In this document: piece after piece, positions 25,036 through 32,747 of the stretch
Layout: each line of letters begins with the position of its first letter
How positions within the stretch are numbered: the first letter of the stretch is position 1
Notes under the pieces: generated by a model
What the model saw: the letters and a program-made list of their open reading frames with translations, nothing else
Database searches by the model: none
Told to the model about the DNA's origin: nothing
Position numbers and translations under genes: made by a program
Origin: Acidobacteriota bacterium
GTDB taxonomy: Bacteria > Acidobacteriota > Thermoanaerobaculia > Multivoradales > JAHEKO01
DNA: 43,699 nucleotides
Direction: 5' to 3'
Assembly: GCA_029263375.1 (NCBI GenBank)
Contig: JAJCXP010000256.1
Coordinates: 1 to 43,699, forward strand

Positions 25036-26285
25036 ACATCGATCAGGCCAACGCCGATGCGGTCGGCCGGATGATTTCGACCCGGCCGATGCTGACCGGC
25101 GTCGCCACTGCTCGCGATGTCATACCCGGCATGCGCGAGCGCCTGCTGCTGCATGCCGGGCCGCCGATCGAATGGCAACGAATGTCGGGGCCGTTGCGTG
25201 GCGCCGTGATCGGCGCGCTCCTGTTCGAGGGTCTGGCGGCGGACGAGACCGAGGCGACGGCTCTGGCCGAGAGCGGCGAGATCGATTTCGAGCCCTGTCA
25301 TCACCACGCGTCGGTCGGGCCGATGGCGGGCGTGATCTCGGCGTCGATGGCGGTCTACGTGATCGAAGCGGACCCCAAGGGGTCCGATGGAGCGCGGCGC
25401 GCGTTCTCGAATCTGAACGAGGGCTACGGCAAGGTGCTGCGCTACGGCGCCTTCGCACCCGAGGTGCTCGACAAGCTCCGCTGGATGAACCGGGTGATGG
25501 CGCCGCTGGTCGGCTCGGCGCTCGAGGCGCTCGGTGGTATCGACGTGCGGGCCCTGGTAGCCGAGGCGCTGCACATGGGCGACGAAGGGCACAATCGCAA
25601 CAAGGCGGGCTCGCTCCTGTTCGCCAAGCATCTCGCGCCCGCGGTGGCCGAGGCCGAGGGCGAGCGAGCCGACGCCGCCGAGGTGATCCGCTTCCTGGGC
25701 GACAACGCCCTGAGTGTGCTCAACCCGGTGATGGCAGCGTGCAAGGCGATGGCCGACGCGGCGCACGGCGTCGAGGGCAGCACCCTGGTCACCGCGATGG
25801 CGCGCAACGGCACCGACTTCGGGATTCGCGTCAGCGGACTGGGCGACGAGTGGTTCACGGCCCCTGCGGCGACGCCCGACGGTCTGTATTTCTCGGGCTT
25901 CACCGCCGCCGACGCCAATCCCGACATCGGCGATTCGACCATCACCGAGACCGCAGGCATCGGCGCGTTCGCGATGGCCGCCGCGCCGGCGATCGTCACG
26001 TTCGTTAGCGGCACGCCACGCGACGCGCTCGACGCGACCCTCGAGATGTACGACATCACGGTCGCCGAGCATCAGCAGTTCACCATCCCGCAGCTCGATT
26101 TTCGCGGCACGCCGGTCGGGATCGACCTGCGCAAAGTGGTCGAGTTCGGTGTCACGCCCCGTGTCAATACGGGCATCGCGCATCGCGAGGCGGGCGTCGG
26201 CCAGGTGGGCGCGGGCCTGGTGCGACCGCCGGTCGAGATCTTCCAGCGCGCGCTCGAGGCGTTCGCGCAGAAGTACGAGCTGTGA
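25032..26285 (+). CDS. DUF1116 (YlbE/AllG-like) protein
   Basis: This encodes 417 aa, close to E. coli YlbE. Family features are visible: an N-terminal MNIDQANADAVGRM, DFEPCHHHASVGPMAGVISASMAV (about 90-113) with clustered histidines, GYGKVLRYGAF, LHMGDEGHNRNKAGSLLF, and the C-terminal GVTPRVNTGIAHREAGVGQVGAG. The HHH and MGDEGHNR blocks are good candidates for the catalytic site. It is coupled to fdrA through ATGA. The product should act with FdrA in carbamoyl or acyl transfer; oxamate is the known substrate in E. coli but is not shown here. Confidence 0.9.
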   Translation: MNIDQANADAVGRMISTRPMLTGVATARDVIPGMRERLLLHAGPPIEWQRMSGPLRGAVIGALLFEGLAADETEATALAESGEIDFEPCHHHASVGPMAGVISASMAVYVIEADPKGSDGARRAFSNLNEGYGKVLRYGAFAPEVLDKLRWMNRVMAPLVGSALEALGGIDVRALVAEALHMGDEGHNRNKAGSLLFAKHLAPAVAEAEGERADAAEVIRFLGDNALSVLNPVMAACKAMADAAHGVEGSTLVTAMARNGTDFGIRVSGLGDEWFTAPAATPDGLYFSGFTAADANPDIGDSTITETAGIGAFAMAAAPAIVTFVSGTPRDALDATLEMYDITVAEHQQFTIPQLDFRGTPVGIDLRKVVEFGVTPRVNTGIAHREAGVGQVGAGLVRPPVEIFQRALEAFAQKYEL

Positions 26286-26295
26286 GCGGCGGACG

Positions 26296-26982
26296 ATGAG
26301 CGCACTCGGCAACGCCGACCTGCATCACGCGATCCTCACCAGCATCGTCGAGCGCGGCTTCGCGCCCGAGCCGGATGAACTTGCGGAGCGGTTCGGCGCG
26401 TCGCTCGAGCAGGTGGAGTCGGCGCTGCGCGCGCTACACGAAGATCACGGCGTGCTGCTGCACCCTTTCTCGACCAAGATCTGGGTGGCGCACCCATTTT
26501 CGTGCGCCCCAACCGGACATCTGCTGCGACGCGGCGAGCGGACCTGGTGGAGCAACTGCGCCTGGTGCTCGCTGGGCGCGGCCGCGCTGCTCGGCGGTGA
26601 GATCTCGATCTTCACTACGCTGGGCGGCGAGGAGCGGCAGGTTGAGCTACGGGTGGTCGACGGTGAGCTGCGCGATACCGGCTTCGTCGTTCATTTCCCG
26701 ATCCCGATGACCCGCGCCTGGGACAACGTGGTCTACACCTGTAGCACCATGTTGGTGTTCGAAGATGAGCGGGCCGTCGACATCTGGTGCGCGAGCCACC
26801 GGATCGGGCGCGGCGACGTCCAGCCGATCGCCAAGATCGCCGAGTTCGCGGCGGTCTGGTACGGACGGCATCTGGACCCGGGCTGGAGGAAGTGGACGAA
26901 CGGCGAGGCCGCCGAGATCTTCGAGCGCTTCGACCTCAGCCACGAGATCTGGCGGATCCCGGGCGGCGACGACCGGTTCTAG
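26296..26982 (+). CDS. MerB-fold (alkylmercury-lyase-like) protein with C-x2-C in place of C-x2-D
   Basis: This encodes 228 aa. An N-terminal winged-helix-like segment (residues 8-58) is followed by the MerB-like core: WVAHPFSCAPT, RTWWSNCAWCSLGAAALLG (81-99) and VVYTCSTMLVFED (145-157). Classical MerB uses Cys96, Asp99 and Cys159 to break carbon-mercury bonds. The matching positions here appear to be Cys88, Cys91 and Cys149, so the proton-donating Asp is replaced by Cys. No merA, merT or merR-mer genes are nearby; the gene ends a nitrogen-catabolism-like operon, 10 bp after the DUF1116 gene. Mercury resistance is therefore unlikely. It may bind a metal or act as a lyase on an operon intermediate; this is inference. 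Confidence 0.78.
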   Translation: MSALGNADLHHAILTSIVERGFAPEPDELAERFGASLEQVESALRALHEDHGVLLHPFSTKIWVAHPFSCAPTGHLLRRGERTWWSNCAWCSLGAAALLGGEISIFTTLGGEERQVELRVVDGELRDTGFVVHFPIPMTRAWDNVVYTCSTMLVFEDERAVDIWCASHRIGRGDVQPIAKIAEFAAVWYGRHLDPGWRKWTNGEAAEIFERFDLSHEIWRIPGGDDRF

Positions 26983-27000
26983 CCTGCCCTGCTCCCCGGA

Positions 27001-27783
27001 TCAGGGCCGCGACTCGTCGATCACCGCGCCCTCCGGCATGACCAGAGCGGCTTGGTCGAACGGCTTGCGGAACGACCAGTCATCGATCGTGCAGGCGGCG
27101 TAGACGGCCTGTTCCTCGTAGATCGTGAAGCGGGTCGGCACCAGCAGACCGTCGACCGATGAGTACTCGTCGTACACCAGCACATGGGGAGGCGTGTGCT
27201 CCACGCCCTCCGGCAGGATCGACGTGTAGGTGACGATGTACTCGTTGGCGTGCAGCCGGTGCGTCTCGGGGTGGATGTAGAGGACGTAGTAGTCGTCGGG
27301 GGTGTCGCCGACGCCGGCCTCGTAGGTCACGCGCACGGTGCGGTACTCGGTCGGATCGTCGGCGAGCTTCGCGACGCCCGGCTCGGACAGGACGACGCCG
27401 GGATCGTGGACGACCCAGGGCAGGTTCAGGAAGTGGTAATTGAGAAGCGCGTAGAAGCGTGGCGGGTAGGGTGCCTGCCAGTTCGAGCTCCACGCGCGCT
27501 CGCCGTCCCAGGCCATATGCATGCCGTCGCCGACTTCGAGAAGCGCTCGGCGAGAGCCCTGCTCGACGACGATCCGGCTGGGCGGACCGGGCTCGCCTTC
27601 GGCTCCCGACCAGACGTCGACCCAACTGACGGTCGGCGCCGAGCGCCAGCGCTCCATGCCGCCGTGGGCGTCGGTCATGGCTTCGATCAATGCTAGCGAT
27701 TCCGGCGGTCCGGTCGCGGCGGTCGCGGGTGGCGTGTTGGCGGCGGTCAGGATGGTGAGGGCGATCAGCGGTAGCAATCTCAT
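27001..27783 (-). CDS. Secreted protein with a possible LolA-like fold
   Basis: This encodes 260 aa. ATG 27781-27783 has AAGGAGAAGTC upstream. A signal peptide (LLPLIALTILTAANTPPATAA) leads into ALIEAMTDAHGGMERWRSAPTV. That 'HGGxxxW' opening is seen in several families of secreted proteins with a LolA/LppX-like half-barrel. The rest alternates beta strands (RIVVEQGSRRALLEVGDG; YRTVRVTYEAGVGDTPDDYYVLYIHPETHRLHANEYIVTY) as expected for that fold. A lipid- or ligand-binding envelope role is possible. The gene ends 18 bp from the convergent operon end, and its promoter region is shared with the divergent DinB gene. Confidence 0.72.
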   Translation of the reverse strand: MRLLPLIALTILTAANTPPATAATGPPESLALIEAMTDAHGGMERWRSAPTVSWVDVWSGAEGEPGPPSRIVVEQGSRRALLEVGDGMHMAWDGERAWSSNWQAPYPPRFYALLNYHFLNLPWVVHDPGVVLSEPGVAKLADDPTEYRTVRVTYEAGVGDTPDDYYVLYIHPETHRLHANEYIVTYTSILPEGVEHTPPHVLVYDEYSSVDGLLVPTRFTIYEEQAVYAACTIDDWSFRKPFDQAALVMPEGAVIDESRP

Positions 27784-27879
27784 GACTTCTCCTTGGTTCT
27801 GACTCTACGCGAACAAACGACTGTCGGATCGATGGAGTTTCGTTCGACCACCCGCCGTTGCGCAGTAGGATGGCTCGCG

Positions 27880-28365
27880 ATGGAAGACAAACGGCTCGAG
27901 CAGGCATCGAACCTGCTGCTCGGGAAGTCCAACTGGGCTGGCGGCGCCACGGTGCTCGGTTGCCTGCGCGGCGTCGACGCCGCGCAGGCGGCGTGGAAGC
28001 CGGCGTCCGGCGGCAAGAGCATCTGGGAGCTCGCGCTGCACATCGCCTACTGGAAGTACGCCGTGCGCCGGAACCTGGAGGGCTCCCCCAAGGGCGGCTT
28101 TCCGCGCAAGCCTTCGAATTTCCCTTCCCTGCCCGATCCGGCTGACGAGTCGGCCTGGAAGAGCGACCGAGCTCTGCTCCGCGACGAGCACCGGCGCCTC
28201 ATCGACGCGGTCGGGGCCTTCGACCGCCAGCGGCTGGATGAGGCCGCGCCCGGCTCGCGCTCGTTCCGTCATGTCGATCTGATCTACGGTATTGCGATGC
28301 ACGATGGGTATCACGTGGGGCAGATCCAGCTGCTCAAGCGGCTCTGGGCCAGCTCGAGTCGCTGA
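27880..28365 (+). CDS. DinB-family putative metal-dependent protein
   Basis: This encodes 161 aa. The four-helix DinB pattern is present with its metal-binding histidines: His54 in ELALHIAYWKY, and His141 and His145 in GIAMHDGYHVGQIQLLKRL. Members include bacillithiol and mycothiol transferases and many uncharacterised proteins. The ATG at 27880 lacks a Shine-Dalgarno sequence; TAGGAT at 27866-27871 sits 8 nt upstream, consistent with a leaderless or near-leaderless mRNA. Longer readings start inside the promoter of the divergent secreted-protein gene and were rejected. Confidence 0.87.
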   Translation: MEDKRLEQASNLLLGKSNWAGGATVLGCLRGVDAAQAAWKPASGGKSIWELALHIAYWKYAVRRNLEGSPKGGFPRKPSNFPSLPDPADESAWKSDRALLRDEHRRLIDAVGAFDRQRLDEAAPGSRSFRHVDLIYGIAMHDGYHVGQIQLLKRLWASSSR

Positions 28366-28391
28366 CCGCAGCGATCTGTGGTTCCTCTGGA

Positions 28392-28421
28392 TCGACAATC
28401 GGGTATAACCGAGGTTATACT
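28392..28421 (+). promoter_or_regulatory. Promoter with overlapping palindromic operator of the toxin-antitoxin pair
   Basis: A -35 TCGACA (28392-28397) and a -10 TATACT (28416-28421) are separated by 18 bp; each matches consensus at five of six positions. A perfect palindrome GTATAACC-GA-GGTTATAC (28403-28420) fills the spacer and covers most of the -10. The start codon of the antitoxin (28428) falls about where transcription should begin. Binding of the ribbon-helix-helix antitoxin would block RNA polymerase, the usual autoregulation of such modules. Confidence 0.85.
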
Positions 28422-28427
28422 CTTGTC

Positions 28428-28664
28428 GTGAAGACGGCGATCTCGCTCCCAGATCCGCTGTTCGAGGCCGCCGAAGAGCTCGCTCGGCGGCTCGGTATGA
28501 GCCGGAGCGGTCTCTATGCGGCCGCCATCGCCGAGTACGTGACCGGTCGTCGAGATACTCGCGTGACGGAGGCTCTGAATTCCGTCTATTCAGAAGAAGC
28601 GTCCGAGGTCGACGAGGTCTGGCTCGACGCGCAGGCCGAGACCGTGTTCGAGGAAGACTGGTAG
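28428..28664 (+). CDS. Ribbon-helix-helix antitoxin (MazE/ChpI-like)
   Basis: This encodes 78 aa. The N-terminal MKTAISLPDPLFEAAEELARRLGMSRSGLYAAAI is a ribbon-helix-helix DNA-binding domain of the MazE/PemI/ChpI kind. The acidic tail (YSEEASEVDEVWLDAQAETVFEEDW) is the toxin-neutralising region. GTG 28428 is fixed by the conserved start of the family. There is no Shine-Dalgarno sequence and the predicted transcription start is at the GTG, so the mRNA is probably leaderless. It overlaps the toxin gene by one base (TAGTG). Confidence 0.9.
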   Translation: MKTAISLPDPLFEAAEELARRLGMSRSGLYAAAIAEYVTGRRDTRVTEALNSVYSEEASEVDEVWLDAQAETVFEEDW

Positions 28665-29002
28665 TGCGCCGAGGCGAGATCTGGTGGGCCTCTCTGCGTG
28701 ATCCGCGGGGTTCGGAGCCCGGGTACCGCCGGCCGGTCGTTGTGGTCCAGGCGAACAGCTTCAACGAGAGTCGAATCGGAACCGCCGTCTGCGCGGTGCT
28801 GACCTCCAACCTCCGGATCGGAACAGCACCCGGGAACGTACGTCTGAAGCGGCGGTTCACGGGCCTTGCGCGCGAATCGGTGGTAAACGTCTCGCAGCTC
28901 CTGACGCTGAACCGAGCTGCTCTCACCGAAAGAGCGGGGCGGCTCGACGAGACCAAGATGCGTGAGGTCGACGACGGGCTGCGTCTGGTTCTGGCGCTCT
29001 GA
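28664..29002 (+). CDS. MazF/PemK-family mRNA interferase toxin
   Basis: This encodes 112 aa. MRRGEIWWASLRDPRGSEPGYRRPVVVVQANSFN is the typical MazF/PemK opening, followed by VLTSNLRIGTAPGNVRL and SVVNVSQLLTLNR. These enzymes cut mRNA at short sequence motifs; the arginine in the first loop (GYRRP) and the Thr/Ser of LTSN are the usual active-site positions. The GTG start overlaps the antitoxin stop, so toxin synthesis depends on antitoxin translation. The pair looks intact. Confidence 0.93.
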   Translation: MRRGEIWWASLRDPRGSEPGYRRPVVVVQANSFNESRIGTAVCAVLTSNLRIGTAPGNVRLKRRFTGLARESVVNVSQLLTLNRAALTERAGRLDETKMREVDDGLRLVLAL

Positions 29003-29053
29003 CCGCTTGGCGCCCTACCCGGCATCGCTCCTCCTCACGCCGCTCCGGCGGCC

Positions 29054-29704
29054 CTAGCTCTTACCCGATCCGAACCGGTAGACGAAACCGATCGAAGCGA
29101 GGTCGATGTCGTCGCCGGCGATCTCCTGGAAGCGCTCGTACTCGGCGCGCACCGCCCAACTTCGGGTGACCCTCACGGACAGGCCGACGCCGAGCATCGA
29201 GTCGACGTCGCTCTCCCGGCGCTCGGTGACCCGTGACGACGCGAAGGTGGTGAGCCTCGCCTCCCACCGCTGGAGGCCGACCTTGCCGTTGAGGTCGACC
29301 CGATCGGCGACCGGCAGGGCGATCACCGCGGCGAGAAAGGTCGCCTCGGGTCGGTGGATGTCCACCGCCACGGAGCCGATCGGAAAGTCCGCGCTACCGT
29401 CGGAGGTGGCGTTCGAGAACGTCACCCGAGCGTCGTAGTCCTGATTGAGCACCGTATGGCCGATCTCGAGCCCGAGGTGCCTGCCGAATCGGTAGCCGGC
29501 CAGGACCTTGCGGCCGCTGTCGTGCTCGTCGACGCGGCCGGAGAGGGCGAGCGAGCCGTCGTCGAAGTCGGCCGCGTCGTGTCGATAGGTGGTGCCGCCG
29601 ATGTTGGCTCCGACGTAGAAGCCGGCGTCGGCCGCCGGCAGGCGAGCCGCAGCCAGGGTGAGAAGCAGCGCGGCGAAGAGAGCTGTGTTGAATTGTCTGT
29701 TCAT
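29054..29704 (-). CDS. Small outer-membrane beta-barrel protein (OmpA-like/OMP_b-brl type)
   Basis: This encodes 216 aa. The ATG at 29702-29704 starts a signal peptide (NTALFAALLLTLAAARLPAADA). The mature part opens with GFYVGANIGGTTYRHDA and shows alternating strands (VLAGYRFGRHLGLEIGHT; VGLQRWEARLTTFA; SWAVRAEYERFQEIAG). It ends DIDLASIGFVYRFGSGKS, close to the terminal beta-signal of outer-membrane proteins. Length fits an eight-stranded barrel without a peptidoglycan-binding domain. It lies downstream of the MerR gene on the same strand, 178 bp away. Confidence 0.82.
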   Translation of the reverse strand: MNRQFNTALFAALLLTLAAARLPAADAGFYVGANIGGTTYRHDAADFDDGSLALSGRVDEHDSGRKVLAGYRFGRHLGLEIGHTVLNQDYDARVTFSNATSDGSADFPIGSVAVDIHRPEATFLAAVIALPVADRVDLNGKVGLQRWEARLTTFASSRVTERRESDVDSMLGVGLSVRVTRSWAVRAEYERFQEIAGDDIDLASIGFVYRFGSGKS

Positions 29705-29882
29705 GGTTTCGCCTTCCTGTGTGCTGGTGTCGACTGGTTGGTGTCGTTCCGTCGCTGTATCAATCGCGACACTGTCCGGCCCACTACCGGAAGAGGCGTG
29801 ATTCGAGGGTGGCGACCGCAGCTTCGCTGTCTGCGGCCGAGCAGTTCTCGGGAGGCGACCAGGGCGTGAAGCCCGGCGCGCT

Positions 29883-30287
29883 CTAGCGGCTCGAGGGCTG
29901 CAGGCAGTCCGCGCCCGGCCTGTCGTTCCGATGGAGCTGGATCTTGCGCTCGAGAATCTCGAAGAACGTCTCGAGCTCGGCCATCTGACGGCGCAGCTCG
30001 GCACGATGGCCCTCGAGCAGCTCGACGCGGGCTTGAAGAGTGCCGGCGCCGTCGCGCGCCAGCGCCACGTACTCGGCCATCCGGGCGATCGGCATTCCGA
30101 CCGCCCGCAGCCGCTGGAGCATCCCGACCCAGCGGGCATGGTGATCGCCGTAGACGCGGTGGCCGTTGCTCTGCCGCGGCACGTCGGTCATCAGGCCGAC
30201 GCGCTCGTAGTAGCGCAGAGCGTCCGGTGTCATGCCGGTCCGGTCGGACAGCTCGCCGATGCTGAGGGTCTGATTGTTCTCGGTCAT
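29883..30287 (-). CDS. MerR-family transcriptional regulator
   Basis: This encodes 134 aa. The winged helix-turn-helix is clear: LSIGELSDRTGMTPDALRYYERVGLM (about 8-33), then SNGHRVYGDHHARWVGMLQRLRAVGMPIARM. A long dimer helix (about 78-118) follows. The C-terminal tail has a single cysteine (GADCLQPSSR), so a metal-thiolate site is not obvious; small-molecule or thiol sensing of the AdhR/YyaN kind is more likely. A MerR-type promoter (30319-30349) lies in the short gap to the divergent propeller-esterase gene, the probable target. Confidence 0.9.
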   Translation of the reverse strand: MTENNQTLSIGELSDRTGMTPDALRYYERVGLMTDVPRQSNGHRVYGDHHARWVGMLQRLRAVGMPIARMAEYVALARDGAGTLQARVELLEGHRAELRRQMAELETFFEILERKIQLHRNDRPGADCLQPSSR

Positions 30288-30318
30288 TCGATGACAGGCT
30301 ATCGGATCGAATCGACAG

Positions 30319-30349
30319 TTGACCTGGAGCGCGCTCCATGGATTACGGT
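30319..30349 (+). promoter_or_regulatory. MerR-type promoter with 19-bp spacer and palindrome
   Basis: TTGACC (30319-30324) and TACGGT (30344-30349) are separated by 19 bp, the long spacer typical of MerR-activated promoters. The spacer centres on a perfect palindrome TGGAGCGCGCTCCA (30325-30338). The layout TTGACxTGGAGxxxxCTCCA matches operators of AdhR-type MerR regulators. Transcription should begin at about 30356-30357, right at the GTG of the downstream gene. Confidence 0.85.
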
Positions 30350-30356
30350 TCTGGGC

Positions 30357-32747
30357 GTGAGAAGTTCAACTGCGTGCATGGCCGGAGCGTGGTTCGTTGT
30401 CTCCCTCGCCGTCTTTGCCGTCGGCGATGTCCTCGATTCGCCGGAATGGCCGCAGCATCGAGGGCCGGGCGGCGACGGCTGGGGTGCGGCCGCTGAGCTT
30501 CTAGGCGGCGCTCCGTTCGGGCTCGAGCGCGCCTGGGCACGGCCGCTGGGAACCGGCTACTCGGGGATCGTGATCTCGAACGGGCTCGGCGCGACGCTAT
30601 ACGGCGACGGCGCCGAGGATCGATTGATCGTGTTCGACGCGGCGAGCGGTGAGACGCGCTGGGAGCGAAACCTCGGCGCGACCTATAGGGGGCACCACGG
30701 GTCGGACGACGGGCCGAGCAGTACTCCCGCGATCGCGGACGGCAACGTCTACGCGTTGTCGCCGCGCGGTCGCCTGGTCGCGTGCCGGCTCGAGGACGGC
30801 GAGCTGGTGTGGGAACGCCAGCTGCATCCGGATTCGGCGCCGGACTACGGGTTCGCCACGTCACCGATGCTGGTCGGCGACCTCGTGGTTCTCCAGGCCG
30901 CGGGCACGACAGGGAGATCGTTGGTGGCGTTTCGTCGGCGAGACGGAGCCGAGATCTGGTCCGCCGGGGAGCAGCCCGCCGCCTACGAGAACGCGACGCT
31001 GGCGCAGATCGACGGCGAGCAACAGGTGCTCGCCACGGATCGACGCTGGCTATTCGGAGTTGAGCCGGACAGCGGGGAGATCCTCTGGCGTCACGAGCAT
31101 GATCTGGGGCACGAGATCGGTCTCGCCCAACCGGTTGTCCACGAGCAGTCCTCGGTCTTGGTGAGCTCGCTGGATGGGGCGGCGCTGTTCGGTGTCGTCC
31201 GCGAGGAGGGGCGATGGCAGGTGACCGAGCGCTGGCGAACGACCGATCTAAAGCGCTCGTACACGGTGCCCGTTCGACACCAGAGCCATGCGTACGGGTT
31301 CAGTGGCAGCTTCCTGGTCGCGATCGATCTGGCCGACGGCCGGGCGACCTGGCGCAGCCGAACGACCGGCGGCGGCAACCTGAGCCTGGTCGCCGGGCAC
31401 GTCGCCGTGCTGGGGCGCGATGGGCGGCTGGTGGTGGCGCCGGCGACGCCCGACGGGTTCCGGACGTCTGCTGCCCTTCAGGTACTTGATGGGGGAGGCG
31501 TGACAGCGCCCTCCTTCGCCGAGTCGACCTTCTTCGTTCGCGATCTCACTCGGATGGCAGCCGTGCGAGTCGTGCCGCGGGCCACCTCGACTCCCGACCA
31601 GGTCGCCGCGGAGCCGACGATCGTCGAAGGGCGGGGGGAGCTGGAGCGCCTGCTGGCGCGCCTCGAGGGGAGTCGAGATCCCGCGGCGGTGATAGGTGCG
31701 TTCTTGGACGAGCAGTCGGCTTTCCCGATCGTGGAACCCGACGGGCTGGTTCATTTCGTCTACCGAGGCGCGGCCGACTTCGTCGCGCTCAAAGGCTCGG
31801 TCGTCGCGTTCGACCCCTCCGACGAAGCCCACCTGCCGATGTCCCGAGTGCCGGGGACCGACTTGTGGTTCGTCAGCGTCGATCGCGACCCGAGCGGCCA
31901 CTGGGAGTACGTGTTCGAGATCGACGGCACGCCGCTGACCGATCCGTTGAACCCGCACACCGTCGGCTCGATGTTCGGTGAGGTATCCGAGCTGCGGATG
32001 CCGGGGTGGCGCACGCCCGCGCACGTCGAGCCGTCGATCGGCCCGAGCGGGCGCCTGGAGAGGGTGCGCTTTCCGAGCGGGATCCGTGGTGATGAGCGCG
32101 AGATCGTGGTCTATCTGCCGCCGGGGTACGGGAGCGGGATGTCTACCTATCCGTTGTTGCTCGTCAACAACGGGCTGTTGGCTTTGGAGCAGGGCAAGCT
32201 CAACCACACTCTGGACAACCTGATCGGCGAAAGTGTCGAGCCGCTGGTCGCGGTCTTTCTGCCGCGCAACCGTGACGAGCTCGGCGGGCCAAGGACGGAC
32301 GATTACACGCGCACGCTCGCCGACGAGCTGCTGCCCTTCCTGGAACGGCGATACCGGTTGCGGGGAACAGTCGTGGATCGCGCGATCGCCGGCGTCGGCA
32401 GCGGTGGCATCGCTGCGGTGCACTCCGTCGTACATCGACCGGACATCTTCGGCAAGCTGGCGATCCAGTCGGCCTACTTCCCTTCGCCGGAGCTCGCGGT
32501 CGCCCTGCTAGCGGCCGCCGCCCGCGACTTGGATGCGCTGACCGTCTACGTCGAGTGGAGCCGCTTCGACATCCAGGTCGAGCGGATCGGAGTGGATGCG
32601 ATCGAGGACGGGCGGCGCCTGGCAGATGCGCTCGAGGCCGCAGGTGCGTCGGTGCGCCGGAACGTGGTCGACGGAGCCCCGGGGTGGGCGAGCTGGCGAG
32701 CGCAGTCCGACGACATTCTCGAGCTGCTGTTTCCGCTTCACCGCTGA
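30357..32747 (+). CDS. Exported PQQ-like propeller fused to an esterase-like alpha/beta hydrolase domain
   Basis: This encodes 796 aa from GTG 30357. A signal peptide (ACMAGAWFVVSLAVFAVGD) is followed by SPEWPQHRGPGGDGW, typical of PQQ-type propellers in planctomycetes and acidobacteria. Blades include DRLIVFDAASGETRWERNLG, GRLVACRLEDGELVWERQL and LVAIDLADGRATWRS (about 25-400). An E-set domain follows (FVYRGAADFVALKGSVVAFDP; about 455-550), then a Fes/IroE-like hydrolase (IVVYLPPGYGSG; AGVGSGG with Ser682). The usual 'GxHxWxxWR' histidine motif reads GAPGWASWR, so the catalytic His seems lost. Upstream starts lie in the MerR promoter. ATG 30378 is an alternative start. It is probably activated by the divergent MerR protein. 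Confidence 0.85.
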   Translation: MRSSTACMAGAWFVVSLAVFAVGDVLDSPEWPQHRGPGGDGWGAAAELLGGAPFGLERAWARPLGTGYSGIVISNGLGATLYGDGAEDRLIVFDAASGETRWERNLGATYRGHHGSDDGPSSTPAIADGNVYALSPRGRLVACRLEDGELVWERQLHPDSAPDYGFATSPMLVGDLVVLQAAGTTGRSLVAFRRRDGAEIWSAGEQPAAYENATLAQIDGEQQVLATDRRWLFGVEPDSGEILWRHEHDLGHEIGLAQPVVHEQSSVLVSSLDGAALFGVVREEGRWQVTERWRTTDLKRSYTVPVRHQSHAYGFSGSFLVAIDLADGRATWRSRTTGGGNLSLVAGHVAVLGRDGRLVVAPATPDGFRTSAALQVLDGGGVTAPSFAESTFFVRDLTRMAAVRVVPRATSTPDQVAAEPTIVEGRGELERLLARLEGSRDPAAVIGAFLDEQSAFPIVEPDGLVHFVYRGAADFVALKGSVVAFDPSDEAHLPMSRVPGTDLWFVSVDRDPSGHWEYVFEIDGTPLTDPLNPHTVGSMFGEVSELRMPGWRTPAHVEPSIGPSGRLERVRFPSGIRGDEREIVVYLPPGYGSGMSTYPLLLVNNGLLALEQGKLNHTLDNLIGESVEPLVAVFLPRNRDELGGPRTDDYTRTLADELLPFLERRYRLRGTVVDRAIAGVGSGGIAAVHSVVHRPDIFGKLAIQSAYFPSPELAVALLAAAARDLDALTVYVEWSRFDIQVERIGVDAIEDGRRLADALEAAGASVRRNVVDGAPGWASWRAQSDDILELLFPLHR

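Noticed and set aside
26296-26982. Mercury-resistance organomercurial lyase
   Set aside because: The catalytic Asp position is Cys, there are no other mer genes, and the gene ends a catabolic-type operon.
29003-29053. Intrinsic terminator between the toxin gene and the outer-membrane protein gene
   Set aside because: Only a short GC-rich stem (CGCCG/CGGCG) is present with no T-run; too weak to call.
29931-30356. N-terminal extension of the propeller-esterase protein by about 140 residues
   Set aside because: It runs antisense through the MerR gene and its promoter and would bury the signal peptide.
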